Shown: positions 36,697 through 46,697 of the stretch, piece by piece
Numbering within the stretch: position 1 is the first letter of the stretch
How the letters are laid out: each line of letters begins with the position of its first letter
Source of the DNA: an uncultured Candidatus Actinomarina sp.
GTDB taxonomy: Bacteria; Actinomycetota; Acidimicrobiia; Actinomarinales; Actinomarinaceae
DNA length: 64,000 bases
Reading direction: 5' to 3'
NCBI GenBank assembly: GCA_902626065.1
Contig: CACODT010000002.1
Location: 1-64,000, forward strand
Notes under the pieces: generated by a model
Told to the model about the DNA's origin: nothing
Seen by the model: the letters and a program-made list of their open reading frames with translations, nothing else
Database searches by the model: none
Position numbers and translations under genes: made by a program

Positions 36697-37564
36697 TAAG
36701 TACTTTCCTAATTCCTACAAAGCTAGCAAAAAATCCAAAAACAACAGTCGATAATAATAAAATCAAAGTGAGATTTATCAAGTAAGAGTCTGAGATAGCT
36801 ATATCAAATATACTTTCAGCTATATATGATGTTTTTGAATATTGAATGAATCCCCAGCCTAAACCTACAGCTATGCTCGTCCCAATTAAAGACTCGAAAA
36901 CCGCTTCAAAAATAAAAGGAAGCCTTATGTAGGTTGCTGATGCCCCAATTGTTCTCATTATCTTTATTTCTTTCTTCTTTGCATAGGCTGTAAGTCTTAA
37001 TGTGTTAATGATTAATATAAAAGCTGCAAAACCAATTAAGGTTGCAAAAATAGTTGCAGACAAAACTAAAGTATTTGTCAAACTAAGAAGCCTTTCAATT
37101 GCTTCACCAGATGCCCTTATTTCTTTGACAGCAGGGTTTCCCTCCATCCTCTCAATAATCAATTTATAATCTGCAGGATCGTTTAAGTTAACTCTTAAAG
37201 AGGTAGGTAATATATCAAAATCTACTTCTTGGAGTAATTCTGGCTGATCTTTAAACAGTAATTTAAATTCGTCAGATGCTTCAGATTTTGTAAAATAATC
37301 AACCATCCTTACTTCTGGATAACTTTCTAGAGTTTCCTGCAATTGTTTATGAGCAGTCGAAGTAACTCTATCATCTAAAAAAATTACAACATGAACACCA
37401 TTCTGCCATCTTGAGGTATTGTTTTCTACTATTGCTCTTGCTGAAAGTGTTGTGAATACAAGGAAAGAAGATACTAGTACTGCAAGCATTGTCGCAACAA
37501 CTAATAATGGATTTCTTCTCATATTTATAAATGTATTTTTTAAGACGTAATTTAGCTTTTTCAT
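36689..37564 (-). CDS. ftsX: Cell division protein FtsX
   Basis: N-terminal TM, extracellular domain, three C-terminal TMs with KKKEIKIMRTIGASATYIRLPFIFEA. Confidence 0.93.
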   Translation of the reverse strand: MKKLNYVLKNTFINMRRNPLLVVATMLAVLVSSFLVFTTLSARAIVENNTSRWQNGVHVVIFLDDRVTSTAHKQLQETLESYPEVRMVDYFTKSEASDEFKLLFKDQPELLQEVDFDILPTSLRVNLNDPADYKLIIERMEGNPAVKEIRASGEAIERLLSLTNTLVLSATIFATLIGFAAFILIINTLRLTAYAKKKEIKIMRTIGASATYIRLPFIFEAVFESLIGTSIAVGLGWGFIQYSKTSYIAESIFDIAISDSYLINLTLILLLSTVVFGFFASFVGIRKVLND

Positions 37565-37570
37565 GAAAAT

Positions 37571-38248
37571 TTAAACATACCTTCCTTGATCAACATCACT
37601 AATTAATTTTCCGTCTTTTAATTGGATTACTCTTTTCTTTCTTCTATTAACTATTGAGGAATCATGAGTTGCCATAAGTACTGTTGTACCAGCCCTATTT
37701 ATTTTTTCTAATAATGCAACAATTTGAATACTCAAATCAGGGTCTAAATTTCCTGTAGGTTCATCACATAAGAGAACCAGAGGATTTGAAGCTAATGCTC
37801 TAGCTATACATGCTCTGGTTTGCTCTCCACCTGACAGTTGATTTGGAAATTTGTACATACTTTCATTTAGATCTACTAGATCGATTAAAGTATTTGTTTT
37901 TTCTTCAATTTCTTTTTCTTCAAATCCCAAAACTTCTAACGCAAAAGTTATGTTTTCATAAGTAGTTCTATCTTCTAATAATTGTGGTTCTTGAGTGACA
38001 ATTCCTAACTTTCTTCTAAGCAAAGGTATTTTCCAAATTGGTAAAGAAGTTACATCCATCTCAACAACTTCAATCTCTCCTTTTGTTGGAGAATATTCTT
38101 TATATAAAAGCTTTAACAATGAAGACTTACCACTTCCAGAGTGACCTATTAGGTATACGAATTCTCCTTCTGATATTTTGGTTGAAACATTAGAAAGGGC
38201 TACACTTCCACCTTGAAAAACTAACGAAACATTGTCTAATTTAATCAT
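37571..38248 (-). CDS. ftsE: Cell division ATP-binding protein FtsE
   Basis: VYLIGHSGSGKSSLLKLLY; LSGGEQTRACIARALASNPLVLLCDEPTGNLDP. Confidence 0.95.
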   Translation of the reverse strand: MIKLDNVSLVFQGGSVALSNVSTKISEGEFVYLIGHSGSGKSSLLKLLYKEYSPTKGEIEVVEMDVTSLPIWKIPLLRRKLGIVTQEPQLLEDRTTYENITFALEVLGFEEKEIEEKTNTLIDLVDLNESMYKFPNQLSGGEQTRACIARALASNPLVLLCDEPTGNLDPDLSIQIVALLEKINRAGTTVLMATHDSSIVNRRKKRVIQLKDGKLISDVDQGRYV

Positions 38249-39345
38249 TTAATCCCTGTCTACGCCATTTTAGATACTCATTAATAAATATGTTAATATC
38301 TCCATCTAAAACTGACTGAATATTTCCAACTTCAATATTTGTTCTTGAGTCTTTTACTTGTTGATAAGGTTGCATAACATATGACCTAATCTGTCTACCC
38401 CAGCCAGCTTCAACTTGTTCCCCTCTTATAGAATCAAGTTTTTTTAGTTTCTCTTCTTTTTCTAGGATTATTAGTTTTGATTTTAGAAGGGCAATAGCAC
38501 GTATTTTATTTTGTAGCTGTGACCTTTCAGCCTGGCAAGCAACCACAATCCCTGTTGGGATATGAGTAACTCTTACGGCCGAGTCAGTCGTATTTACATG
38601 TTGGCCTCCAGCTCCAGAGGACCTATATACATCTATACGGATATCCTCATCATTCAAATCAAACTCATCCGAATCTTCAATCAATGGGATAACATCAACT
38701 CCTGCAAAACTCGTATGTCTTCTTTTATTACTGTCAAATGGGCTTATTCTGACCAATCTGTGAACTCCCCTTTCGCTTTCTAGATTGGCATATGCTCGAT
38801 AATTATCAATTCTTATTGATCCTGATTTAATACCTGCTTCCTCTCCGGAAGAAATTTCTTCAATTTCGTATTTCATACTGTTGTTATCTAAGAATCTTGT
38901 ATACATTCTTAATAACATTTCTGCCCAATCATGGGCATCAACACCTCCCGCCCCAGCATTAACTGTAAGAACGGCTGAATGATTATCAAACTCTTCTGAA
39001 TATAAAGATTCTTCTTCTAAATCAATAATTTTTTGTTCTGTGCCAGTAAGCTGATTCTTAATTTCATCTAATTCAGATGGGTTATCTCTACCCAATTCAA
39101 TAAATTCTTGGAGATCTTTAATTTCAACCTCGATCACTTCCAACAAATTTACTATTTTTTCAATATTTGAAGCATCCTTGACAATACTCTGAGCATTAGG
39201 GTTTGTAGTCCAAAAATTTTCTTCAGAAATTACTTTATTTATTTTTGAAAGTTGTTCTTTTTTATTTTCAAAGTCAAAGATACTCCTTGGCCGAAGTCAA
39301 TCTTTCTTTAAAATTTGATATCTTATTTATGAGCTCTTTATACAT
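38241..39345 (-). CDS. prfB: Peptide chain release factor 2, with programmed +1 frameshift
   Basis: Main frame has GGQHVNTTDSAVRVTHIPTG. Upstream zero-frame ORF MYKELINKISNFKERLTSAKEYL-TGA ends in AAGGAG TAT CTT TGA C; shifting +1 gives ...YLDFENKKEQLSKINKVISEENFWTTNPNAQSIVKD..., in frame with the main ORF. Confidence 0.96.
39273..39279 (-). promoter_or_regulatory. prfB programmed +1 frameshift site CTTTGAC with internal Shine-Dalgarno AAGGAG
   Basis: Reverse complement ...GCCAAGGAGTATCTTTGACTTTGAA...; TGA at 39274..39276. Confidence 0.95.
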
Positions 39346-41951
39346 TTATCTAGCATTCCACACTTTTTATATTTTAAACCTGATCCACAATAGCAAGGGT
39401 CATTTCTGCCGATCTTATCTTTATTGTTTTGGTTTACTTCTTTTGTCTCTTCTTTCCTTAGATTATTATTTTCTACCGAAACTTTTTCAAAGTTTAATAA
39501 AAGTCTAACAACAGATAACTTTACATTGTGAATTAAGTCTTCAAATAAATCGTATCCTTCCTTTTGGTATTCAACTAATGGATCTCTTTGACCCATTGCT
39601 CTTAATCCAATACCTGATCTGAGATAATCCATTTCTGAAAGATGATTTTTCCAAGATTGATCTATAAAAGATAGTGAGCCCATTCTTGCTAAATTCATGA
39701 AATTATTCTTATCTGATTCGAAATTTTTATTGTAGAGGGATTCCAGACTTGATGTAATTTCTAAATTGTCATTAACTTCTATGGATTGCAATATCTGTTT
39801 TTTTACGTTTTCAGATAAAATTAAACTTAACTCATCTTCAACAAAATTTCTATAATCTTGGACTGTTTCATATTGTGTTTTATAGTTATCAACATTATTT
39901 TGTAATTCTTCAAATATGTCATCTCGCCAATCTGTGATTAGATTTTCTATATTGTCAGATATGAGAAGTTCACGTCTCCATTTATAAATTACATCTCTTT
40001 GTTGATTAAGGACCTGATCAAACTTAAGAACATTTTTTCTTATTTCAAAGTTTAATGATTCGACTTGTGCTTGAGCTCTTTCAATACTCTTAGTAACCAT
40101 ACTCTGCTCAATCTTTTCATCATCAGGCAAGTTGAGCTTATCCATAATTGATTGAATTCTTTCACCTTGGAATCTTCTCATTAATTCGTCTTCAAGACTT
40201 ATATAAAATCTTGATTCACCTGGATCACCTTGTCTTCCTGACCTTCCTCTTAATTGGTTATCGATTCTACGAGATTCATGTCTTTCTGTCCCAATCACAT
40301 AAAGACCTCCTAGTTCAATTACTTTTTCTTTTTCGTCATTGATTAAAGAATCAAATTTTGAAATTAACGCCTCCATATGTTCTTCATCATCTACTTTGCC
40401 ATCTTTTTCTGCTTCATTTTTAGCCATAAATTCACTATTGCCACCTAATTTGATATCTACGCCTCTCCCTGCCATATTCGTTGCAACGGTTACAGATTTT
40501 AAACGCCCGGCTTGAGCAATTATTAAAGCTTCTTCCAAGTGATTTTTTGCATTTAAAACAGAATGCTTAATGCTATTTTTGGTTAATTCTTTTGAAATTT
40601 CCTCTGATGAATCAACAGAGACTGTACCTAGTAAAACTGGTTGTCCAATTTCATGTCTTACTTTTATATCTTCTACAACTGCATTTAATTTGGCTTCCTT
40701 TGTTTTATAAACTGTGTCCTGATTGTCGTTTCTTGCTACAGGCAGATTCGTTGGTATCTCCACCACCTCAAGATTATAAATTTGAATTAACTCCTCTTCT
40801 TCAGTTTTTGCCGTACCTGTCATGCCAGATAGATGTTCATACATCCTAAAATAATTTTGATATGTGATTGATGCTAAAGTTTGGTTTTCATCCTGAATAT
40901 TTACATTTTCTTTGGCCTCAATTGCTTGATGAAGTCCGTCAGAATAACGTCTTCCTTCTAGAACACGTCCTGTAAATTCATCTACAATTTTTACCTGCCC
41001 ATCAGATTTTATATAATCAATATCTTTTTTATAAATTTCTTTTGCTCGTAAAGAAGCTGTTAAATAATGAATAAAATTCGTTGATGTATTTTCATAAAGA
41101 TTATCAATCCCTAATTTACTCTCAATAAATTCGATACCCTCCTCGGTAGGATGAATTTGTTTTTTTGATTCATCTACCTCATAATGAATGTCTTTTTTCA
41201 TTTGTTTAACTAATTTTGAAAATTGTAGATACCATTTTGTTGATTCCTCAACCCTTCCTGAAATAATTAAAGGAGTCCTTGCCTCATCAACTAAGATCGA
41301 GTCAACTTCGTCAATAACTGCGTAAAATAGATTACCTTGAGTTAATTGATCTGAAGATTGTGCCATGTTGTCTCTTAAATAATCAAAACCAAATTCATTA
41401 TTAGTCCCATAAACAATATCTTTTTTATATTCAGTAACTTTTTCTTGGTAATCTTGATTCGAATAAATAAGGCCAACTTCAAGTCCTAAAAAATTGTAGA
41501 TTGGACTCATCCATTCAGCGTCTCTTCTAGACAGATAATCATTTACTGTCACAACATGAACACTTTGATCAAAAAGTGACATAAATGATATTGGGAGAGT
41601 TGAAACAAGTGTTTTACCTTCCCCTGTTTTCATCTCAGCTATTTTATTTCTTAATAGAACCATTCCGCCAAAAAGTTGTACGTCATAATGGCGTTGTCCA
41701 ATTGTTCTTTTTGATGCTTCCCTTACTAATGAAAATGCATCAACCTCAAAATCAAATTTGTTCTCTGAAGTTATCTCTGTTTTTAAATTTTGAAATTTAT
41801 TTTTTATTTCATCGTCAGAAAATTTCTCAATTTCAGATTCCTTAGAATTAATTAACTCAACTTTTTTATCAAGCTCTTGAGCAAGTTTTCCACTTCCAAC
41901 AGATAAGACTTTTTTAAAAATACTCAAATTTAGCTTGTGCCATGCTCCCAA
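39327..41951 (-). CDS. secA: Preprotein translocase subunit SecA
   Basis: MKTGEGKTLVSTLP, VIDEVDSILVDEARTPLIISG, NQLRGRSGRQGDPG, C-terminal Zn motif CYCGSGLKYKKC. Confidence 0.97.
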   Translation of the reverse strand: MGAWHKLNLSIFKKVLSVGSGKLAQELDKKVELINSKESEIEKFSDDEIKNKFQNLKTEITSENKFDFEVDAFSLVREASKRTIGQRHYDVQLFGGMVLLRNKIAEMKTGEGKTLVSTLPISFMSLFDQSVHVVTVNDYLSRRDAEWMSPIYNFLGLEVGLIYSNQDYQEKVTEYKKDIVYGTNNEFGFDYLRDNMAQSSDQLTQGNLFYAVIDEVDSILVDEARTPLIISGRVEESTKWYLQFSKLVKQMKKDIHYEVDESKKQIHPTEEGIEFIESKLGIDNLYENTSTNFIHYLTASLRAKEIYKKDIDYIKSDGQVKIVDEFTGRVLEGRRYSDGLHQAIEAKENVNIQDENQTLASITYQNYFRMYEHLSGMTGTAKTEEEELIQIYNLEVVEIPTNLPVARNDNQDTVYKTKEAKLNAVVEDIKVRHEIGQPVLLGTVSVDSSEEISKELTKNSIKHSVLNAKNHLEEALIIAQAGRLKSVTVATNMAGRGVDIKLGGNSEFMAKNEAEKDGKVDDEEHMEALISKFDSLINDEKEKVIELGGLYVIGTERHESRRIDNQLRGRSGRQGDPGESRFYISLEDELMRRFQGERIQSIMDKLNLPDDEKIEQSMVTKSIERAQAQVESLNFEIRKNVLKFDQVLNQQRDVIYKWRRELLISDNIENLITDWRDDIFEELQNNVDNYKTQYETVQDYRNFVEDELSLILSENVKKQILQSIEVNDNLEITSSLESLYNKNFESDKNNFMNLARMGSLSFIDQSWKNHLSEMDYLRSGIGLRAMGQRDPLVEYQKEGYDLFEDLIHNVKLSVVRLLLNFEKVSVENNNLRKEETKEVNQNNKDKIGRNDPCYCGSGLKYKKCGMLDKCIKSS

Positions 41952-43174
41952 GAGTCGAGATAATCAATTTGCTCTTGTGTAAGGATTTCTAATTCTCCAC
42001 CCATGAGTCCTAGTTTTGTACCAGCAATCTTTAAATCAACTTCTTTTGGAAGAGTATATACTTTTGGCTCAAGCTCTTCATGTTTATCTTTAATCCATTC
42101 TGCAGCCAAGGCCTGATTAGCAAACGACATATCCATCACTGAAGCAGGATGACCAGTAGCAGCAGCTAAATTAACAAGTCTTCCCTCAGCTAGAACTAAG
42201 ATTTCTTTACCATCATATAAATAGCTTTCTACATGATCTCTGACTCTATGTACCTCTGCACTATCTTGTTTTAACGCCTCTAAATTTATTTCTACATCAA
42301 AATGTCCCGCATTAGCTAAAACTACTCCATCTTTCATTACATCAAAATGTTGTTTATCTAATGCATGCATGTTTCCTGTGACAGAAACAATAACATCCGC
42401 AATCTTTGCTGCATTAACACTACTTTTTACTTCGTAACCATGCATAAGAGCTTCTAAAGCACGCACCGAGTTAGGCTCAACGACTGTAACTTTAGCACCC
42501 ATTCCATATGCTCTTTCTGCTACTCCTTTTCCACAATCACCAAAACCGATCACAACTACATCTAAACCAGCGATCAAGAGATCTGTTGCTCTTACAACAC
42601 CATCCATTGCACTTTGACCTGTTCCGAATCGATTATCAAATAAATGCTTCGTGTCAGAGTCATTGACAGCAACTACAGGAAAGCGAAGTTTATTATTTTT
42701 TTCCATTGACTTCAGTCTTATTACCCCAGTAGTTGTTTCTTCCATTGAGCCCATAACTGGTATATCTGATCTATCAGTTAAAAGTAATGTAACTAAATCA
42801 GCTCCATCATCCATCGTTATATCAGGTTTTGTATCTAAAACTGAATTAAGATGCTTAAAGAATTCTTCATTTGAAACTCCATGTACTGCATGTACTTCAA
42901 CATCATTCTCAGCAAGATAGGCAGCGACTGAATCTTTGGTTGATAGTGGGTTCGATGCACACAATGCAACGTTTGCCCCAGCAGCTTTTAAAGTAAGCAT
43001 TAAATTAGCTGTTTCTTTTGTTACGTGCATGCATGCACCTATATTCAAACCATTTAATGGCTTATTACTTAAGAACTCTGTTTTAATTTCTTCAAGAACT
43101 TTCATTTGTCTAGCAGCCCAATCAACTTCCTGCTGACCTACTGCTGATAGATTTTTGTCCTTTATAGTAGACAT
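41930..43174 (-). CDS. ahcY: Adenosylhomocysteinase
   Basis: NIGACMHVTKETANLMLTLKAAGA; VVIGFGDCGKGVAERAYGMGAKVTVVEPNSVRALEA; GHPASVMDMSFANQ. Confidence 0.95.
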   Translation of the reverse strand: MSTIKDKNLSAVGQQEVDWAARQMKVLEEIKTEFLSNKPLNGLNIGACMHVTKETANLMLTLKAAGANVALCASNPLSTKDSVAAYLAENDVEVHAVHGVSNEEFFKHLNSVLDTKPDITMDDGADLVTLLLTDRSDIPVMGSMEETTTGVIRLKSMEKNNKLRFPVVAVNDSDTKHLFDNRFGTGQSAMDGVVRATDLLIAGLDVVVIGFGDCGKGVAERAYGMGAKVTVVEPNSVRALEALMHGYEVKSSVNAAKIADVIVSVTGNMHALDKQHFDVMKDGVVLANAGHFDVEINLEALKQDSAEVHRVRDHVESYLYDGKEILVLAEGRLVNLAAATGHPASVMDMSFANQALAAEWIKDKHEELEPKVYTLPKEVDLKIAGTKLGLMGGELEILTQEQIDYLDSWEHGTS

Positions 43175-44169
43175 TATCCTCCTAGTAATTTTTTTAAACT
43201 TTCAATTGTATCAATATCTTCTGGATCAATAGTTAGTTTGTTTGCTAAGTTTAAACTAACTAAATCACCTAGTAATACTAACTCCAATAGGGTTTTTAGC
43301 GTACTTTCCTGATTGTTTAAATTAACTTCAACAATATTTACCTTCTCTCCAATCAATTCTTTGGTAAATTCAAATCTTTTACTAATTTGTACGTGTTCAT
43401 TTTTATCCCGAATCAAAATAACAATATAATTTTTTTTACTTCCATCTATGTCTGCATCCCATGAGAGAATTTCATTGTGATGTACCTCTGGTAGATAACC
43501 AACAAAAGCTTTAGATTTTGAGTTCTCATTAATCTGAGTTTTCCAACGTGACGATACAACCTTTGACATATTGGTTCCTGAATATAAAATTACAGTTTTT
43601 TTGTTGATACTTTCACATATATTTAAAGAAAATTTGTTGATATCAGACTCTTCAGCATTTTCAGATAGTTTATCCAAATATGAACTTGCTTCATTCAATT
43701 GAGATACATAATCTGAACCTTCAACAATATCTAAAATTCTTGAAATAGCTAAAGTAAGATATCCAAATGCCGCCCTTGGTTGTAGTCCACTTGGTATCTT
43801 AATATACTCCTTACCTTCTTCTTGAGCGATATCTATTAACTTGCCGCCGCTTGAAATAACTATCCAATCTAAATTATTTTTTTTAGCATCAGATATACCT
43901 GATAATGTTTCTTCTGTGTTGCCAGAATATGAAATAAATAAACATAAAGGTTTAAATTTTAAAATCTGTTTTGGGATTGAATAATCTTTGTGAACAATTA
44001 TATTTTTGTCAGATATTTCATTAGAAAGTACTTTCATCACATCTCCTGCAACACCTGAACCACCCATTCCCATAATTAATAAATTCTCATATGTAATTTT
44101 TTCAAGATTACTAGAAGACTCAAGATCAGATATTATTTGATTTTTTAGGTCGAATGCGATATTTAACAT
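43174..44169 (-). CDS. Bifunctional phosphoglucose/phosphomannose isomerase-like SIS protein
   Basis: LLIMGMGGSGVAGDVMKVL; LFISYSGNTEETLSGI; YLPEVHHNEILSW. Confidence 0.88.
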   Translation of the reverse strand: MLNIAFDLKNQIISDLESSSNLEKITYENLLIMGMGGSGVAGDVMKVLSNEISDKNIIVHKDYSIPKQILKFKPLCLFISYSGNTEETLSGISDAKKNNLDWIVISSGGKLIDIAQEEGKEYIKIPSGLQPRAAFGYLTLAISRILDIVEGSDYVSQLNEASSYLDKLSENAEESDINKFSLNICESINKKTVILYSGTNMSKVVSSRWKTQINENSKSKAFVGYLPEVHHNEILSWDADIDGSKKNYIVILIRDKNEHVQISKRFEFTKELIGEKVNIVEVNLNNQESTLKTLLELVLLGDLVSLNLANKLTIDPEDIDTIESLKKLLGG

Positions 44170-44172
44170 CTA

Positions 44173-45510
44173 TTAATCTATTATATTTGAAATTTTTTCA
44201 ATGATGCTGTCTAAAGTTTTTTGATTGATTGCTTCCGCATTCAATCTAAGCATGGGCTCAGTATTCGATCCCCTCACATTAAACCAAAAGTCATCAGAAA
44301 AATATGATATTCCATCTAATTTATCAAATTCACCCTCAAAAGAATTTTCAATTTTTTTTAAACTTGTCTCTACATCTTCGACAATGTAATTTATTTCACC
44401 AGATGACGGCTTAAAGTTGTAATTTTGTACAAGTTCTGAACTTTTAATATTTTTCTCAGATAAAATTTTTAAAAATATTAATAATGTCAATATTCCAGAA
44501 TCAGCATAAAAATTTTCTCTCAAATAAAAATGAGCGCTATGTTCTCCACCAAAATCTGCGTCATTATCTCTCATAATTTTTTTTATGTATGAATGACCGA
44601 CTTTAGATCTTATTGTCTTTATTCCTTTATTTTTTAAATATTCAATAACAGATGGTTGAACATTTACATTATGAACTATCTTAATTTCAGATTTCTTTTC
44701 AAATAACCAATCAGAGATTAAACAAGTCATCATACTTCCACTAATTACATTTCCTTTATCATCGACAAATACAGACCTGTCAGCATCTCCATCGAAAGCA
44801 ACTCCAAAATCAAAATTTTGCGACAACACTTTGTTCTTTAGATCCAAGAGATTGTCTTGGTTGGAAGGATCTGCTGGATGATTTGGGAAGCTGCCATCTA
44901 CTTCCATATAAATGCCTTCAAAATTTAAACTAAAGGATTCGGATAGATCTTCAATAATTGCACCAAGGACACCATTTCCACCATCAATAGCAAATTTCAC
45001 TTTATTACTTATTTCAGATGGATCAACTATATTTTTAAAATGTTCTAGATAAAGTTGATTCAAAGTTTGTATTTCAGGCAATTCTGACATATTTAAATCA
45101 TCATTAAATTTTTCTGCTAAATTCTTGATTTCTTTTAATCCTGTTTCTTGACCGATCGCCACTGCTCCACTATTGCAAAACTTAAAACCTGTGTACTCTT
45201 TTGGATTGTGAGATGCTGTAATAATCAAACCAGGTAAATTCTTAATACCAGAAAGCGTATAAACAACATCTGTTGGAACCATACCAACATACAATACTTT
45301 TTTATTTACTGATTGTATTCCAGAACTTATAGCTGCGAACATTTCATTATTTGAAATACGACCGTCATGCCCGACAATAATTTCATTTGAATCTACATAA
45401 GAAGCAAAAGCTGCGCCTATTTTAAAACCAACTTTTGGTGTAATTGTTTCATTAAAAACACCTCTTACATCGTAAGCTTTAAAAATTAAATCTAGTTTAT
45501 TTTCATCCAC
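44173..45510 (-). CDS. Phosphomannomutase/phosphoglucomutase
   Basis: KAYDVRGVFNETITP; LIITASHNPKEYTGFKFC; FGVAFDGDADRSVFVDD; RGSNTEPMLRLNAEA. Confidence 0.94.
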   Translation of the reverse strand: MDENKLDLIFKAYDVRGVFNETITPKVGFKIGAAFASYVDSNEIIVGHDGRISNNEMFAAISSGIQSVNKKVLYVGMVPTDVVYTLSGIKNLPGLIITASHNPKEYTGFKFCNSGAVAIGQETGLKEIKNLAEKFNDDLNMSELPEIQTLNQLYLEHFKNIVDPSEISNKVKFAIDGGNGVLGAIIEDLSESFSLNFEGIYMEVDGSFPNHPADPSNQDNLLDLKNKVLSQNFDFGVAFDGDADRSVFVDDKGNVISGSMMTCLISDWLFEKKSEIKIVHNVNVQPSVIEYLKNKGIKTIRSKVGHSYIKKIMRDNDADFGGEHSAHFYLRENFYADSGILTLLIFLKILSEKNIKSSELVQNYNFKPSSGEINYIVEDVETSLKKIENSFEGEFDKLDGISYFSDDFWFNVRGSNTEPMLRLNAEAINQKTLDSIIEKISNIID

Positions 45511-45525
45511 TCCATATGTATTGTA

Positions 45526-46266
45526 ATGTTTATGAAAATGAACAGCGTGATTAAAAATTTTTCAGTTGTAGTACCAGTATTTAATGAAGAAGAAATCTTT
45601 TTAGAATCTGCTAATAAAATCTTAAATATTTGCCAAGAGATGAATATGCCGTTTGAAATTATTTTTTCCGAAAACGGCTCTATAGACAACACAAAAAATC
45701 TCATTCATGCCTTTATAGAAGATAAAGATAATTGTTTTACGATAAATAGTAACTATGCGAACTATGGTCTTGCGTTAAAAAATGGATTTGAAATTGCAAA
45801 AAATGATATTGTAATATCGTTTGATATTGATTATTTTTCAAAAAAATTTCTTAAGCAATCATTGGAACTGAATGAGGATTTCGTAGCACTAGTTGCATCG
45901 AAAAGATTAAATGAATCTGAAGATGAAAGAACATTTATCAGAAAAATGGCAACATCAATATTTGTATTAATTTTAAAACTCTTATTTCAAACCTCACTTA
46001 GTGATACTCATGGAATGAAAGCTATAAGAAGATATAATATTCAAAAAGAAATCAATAATGTGATATCAACACAAGATATTTTTGATACTGAACTTTTAAT
46101 TAGAATAGAGAAATCAGGATACAAAATTCTTGAAGTACCCGCAAAAGTAAATGAGATAAGACCTAGTGTGTCTGTTATTTTTACAAGAATTCCTAGAACA
46201 TTAAAAAGTTTATTTTTATTACGGCTTCAATTATTTAAAGAGTCTTTAAATACAAACAATTTATAA
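45526..46266 (+). CDS. Family 2 glycosyltransferase
   Basis: SVVVPVFNEEEIFLESANKIL...IIFSENGSIDNTKNLI...NDIVISFDIDYFS. Confidence 0.88.
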   Translation: MFMKMNSVIKNFSVVVPVFNEEEIFLESANKILNICQEMNMPFEIIFSENGSIDNTKNLIHAFIEDKDNCFTINSNYANYGLALKNGFEIAKNDIVISFDIDYFSKKFLKQSLELNEDFVALVASKRLNESEDERTFIRKMATSIFVLILKLLFQTSLSDTHGMKAIRRYNIQKEINNVISTQDIFDTELLIRIEKSGYKILEVPAKVNEIRPSVSVIFTRIPRTLKSLFLLRLQLFKESLNTNNL

Positions 46267-46697
46267 ATTAAATATTTTATGGGAAGAATAAAACCATGTA
46301 TCAAAATAGTCGCTATTAAAAATTGTATTTCGTTATCTTGAATTGATGGTCTGATCAAGTCAATTAAAAACCAAACAAACAATGGGACAACTAAGTTGAT
46401 TAAATTAGTAACCAAAAATTTTACAAATTCTTTAAATCCCCCCTCGTATATAGATAATTTGAAAATAATTCTTCTAGATAAAAAATATGAAACTATAACT
46501 CCAATTGCAAATCCAAAAATATTTGTTAAGTAGGTTCTTAAAGGAATCTCAATTGAATAAAAAACAAAAAATTGAAATAAATAACTTATTCCAAGACCAA
46601 ATACTAAATTGAATCCACCAACAATATACGTTCTTAATAGCTGTGCATAAGTGGAATCACCTGTTAACAATTTAGAATTTTTAAGTTTTTTTAACAT
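46227..46697 (-). CDS. GtrA-family membrane protein
   Basis: LLRTYIVGGFNLVFGLGISYLFQFFV...FGFAIGVIVSYFLSRRIIF, four TM helices. Confidence 0.85.
   Translation of the reverse strand: MLKKLKNSKLLTGDSTYAQLLRTYIVGGFNLVFGLGISYLFQFFVFYSIEIPLRTYLTNIFGFAIGVIVSYFLSRRIIFKLSIYEGGFKEFVKFLVTNLINLVVPLFVWFLIDLIRPSIQDNEIQFLIATILIHGFILPIKYLIYKLFVFKDSLNN

Noticed and set aside
38241-39146. prfB as an N-terminally truncated gene
   Set aside because: The frameshift cassette upstream restores the full N-terminus.
45492-45704. Small minus-strand ORF antisense to the GT2 gene start
   Set aside because: Overlaps the start of a well-supported glycosyltransferase CDS and has no independent support.
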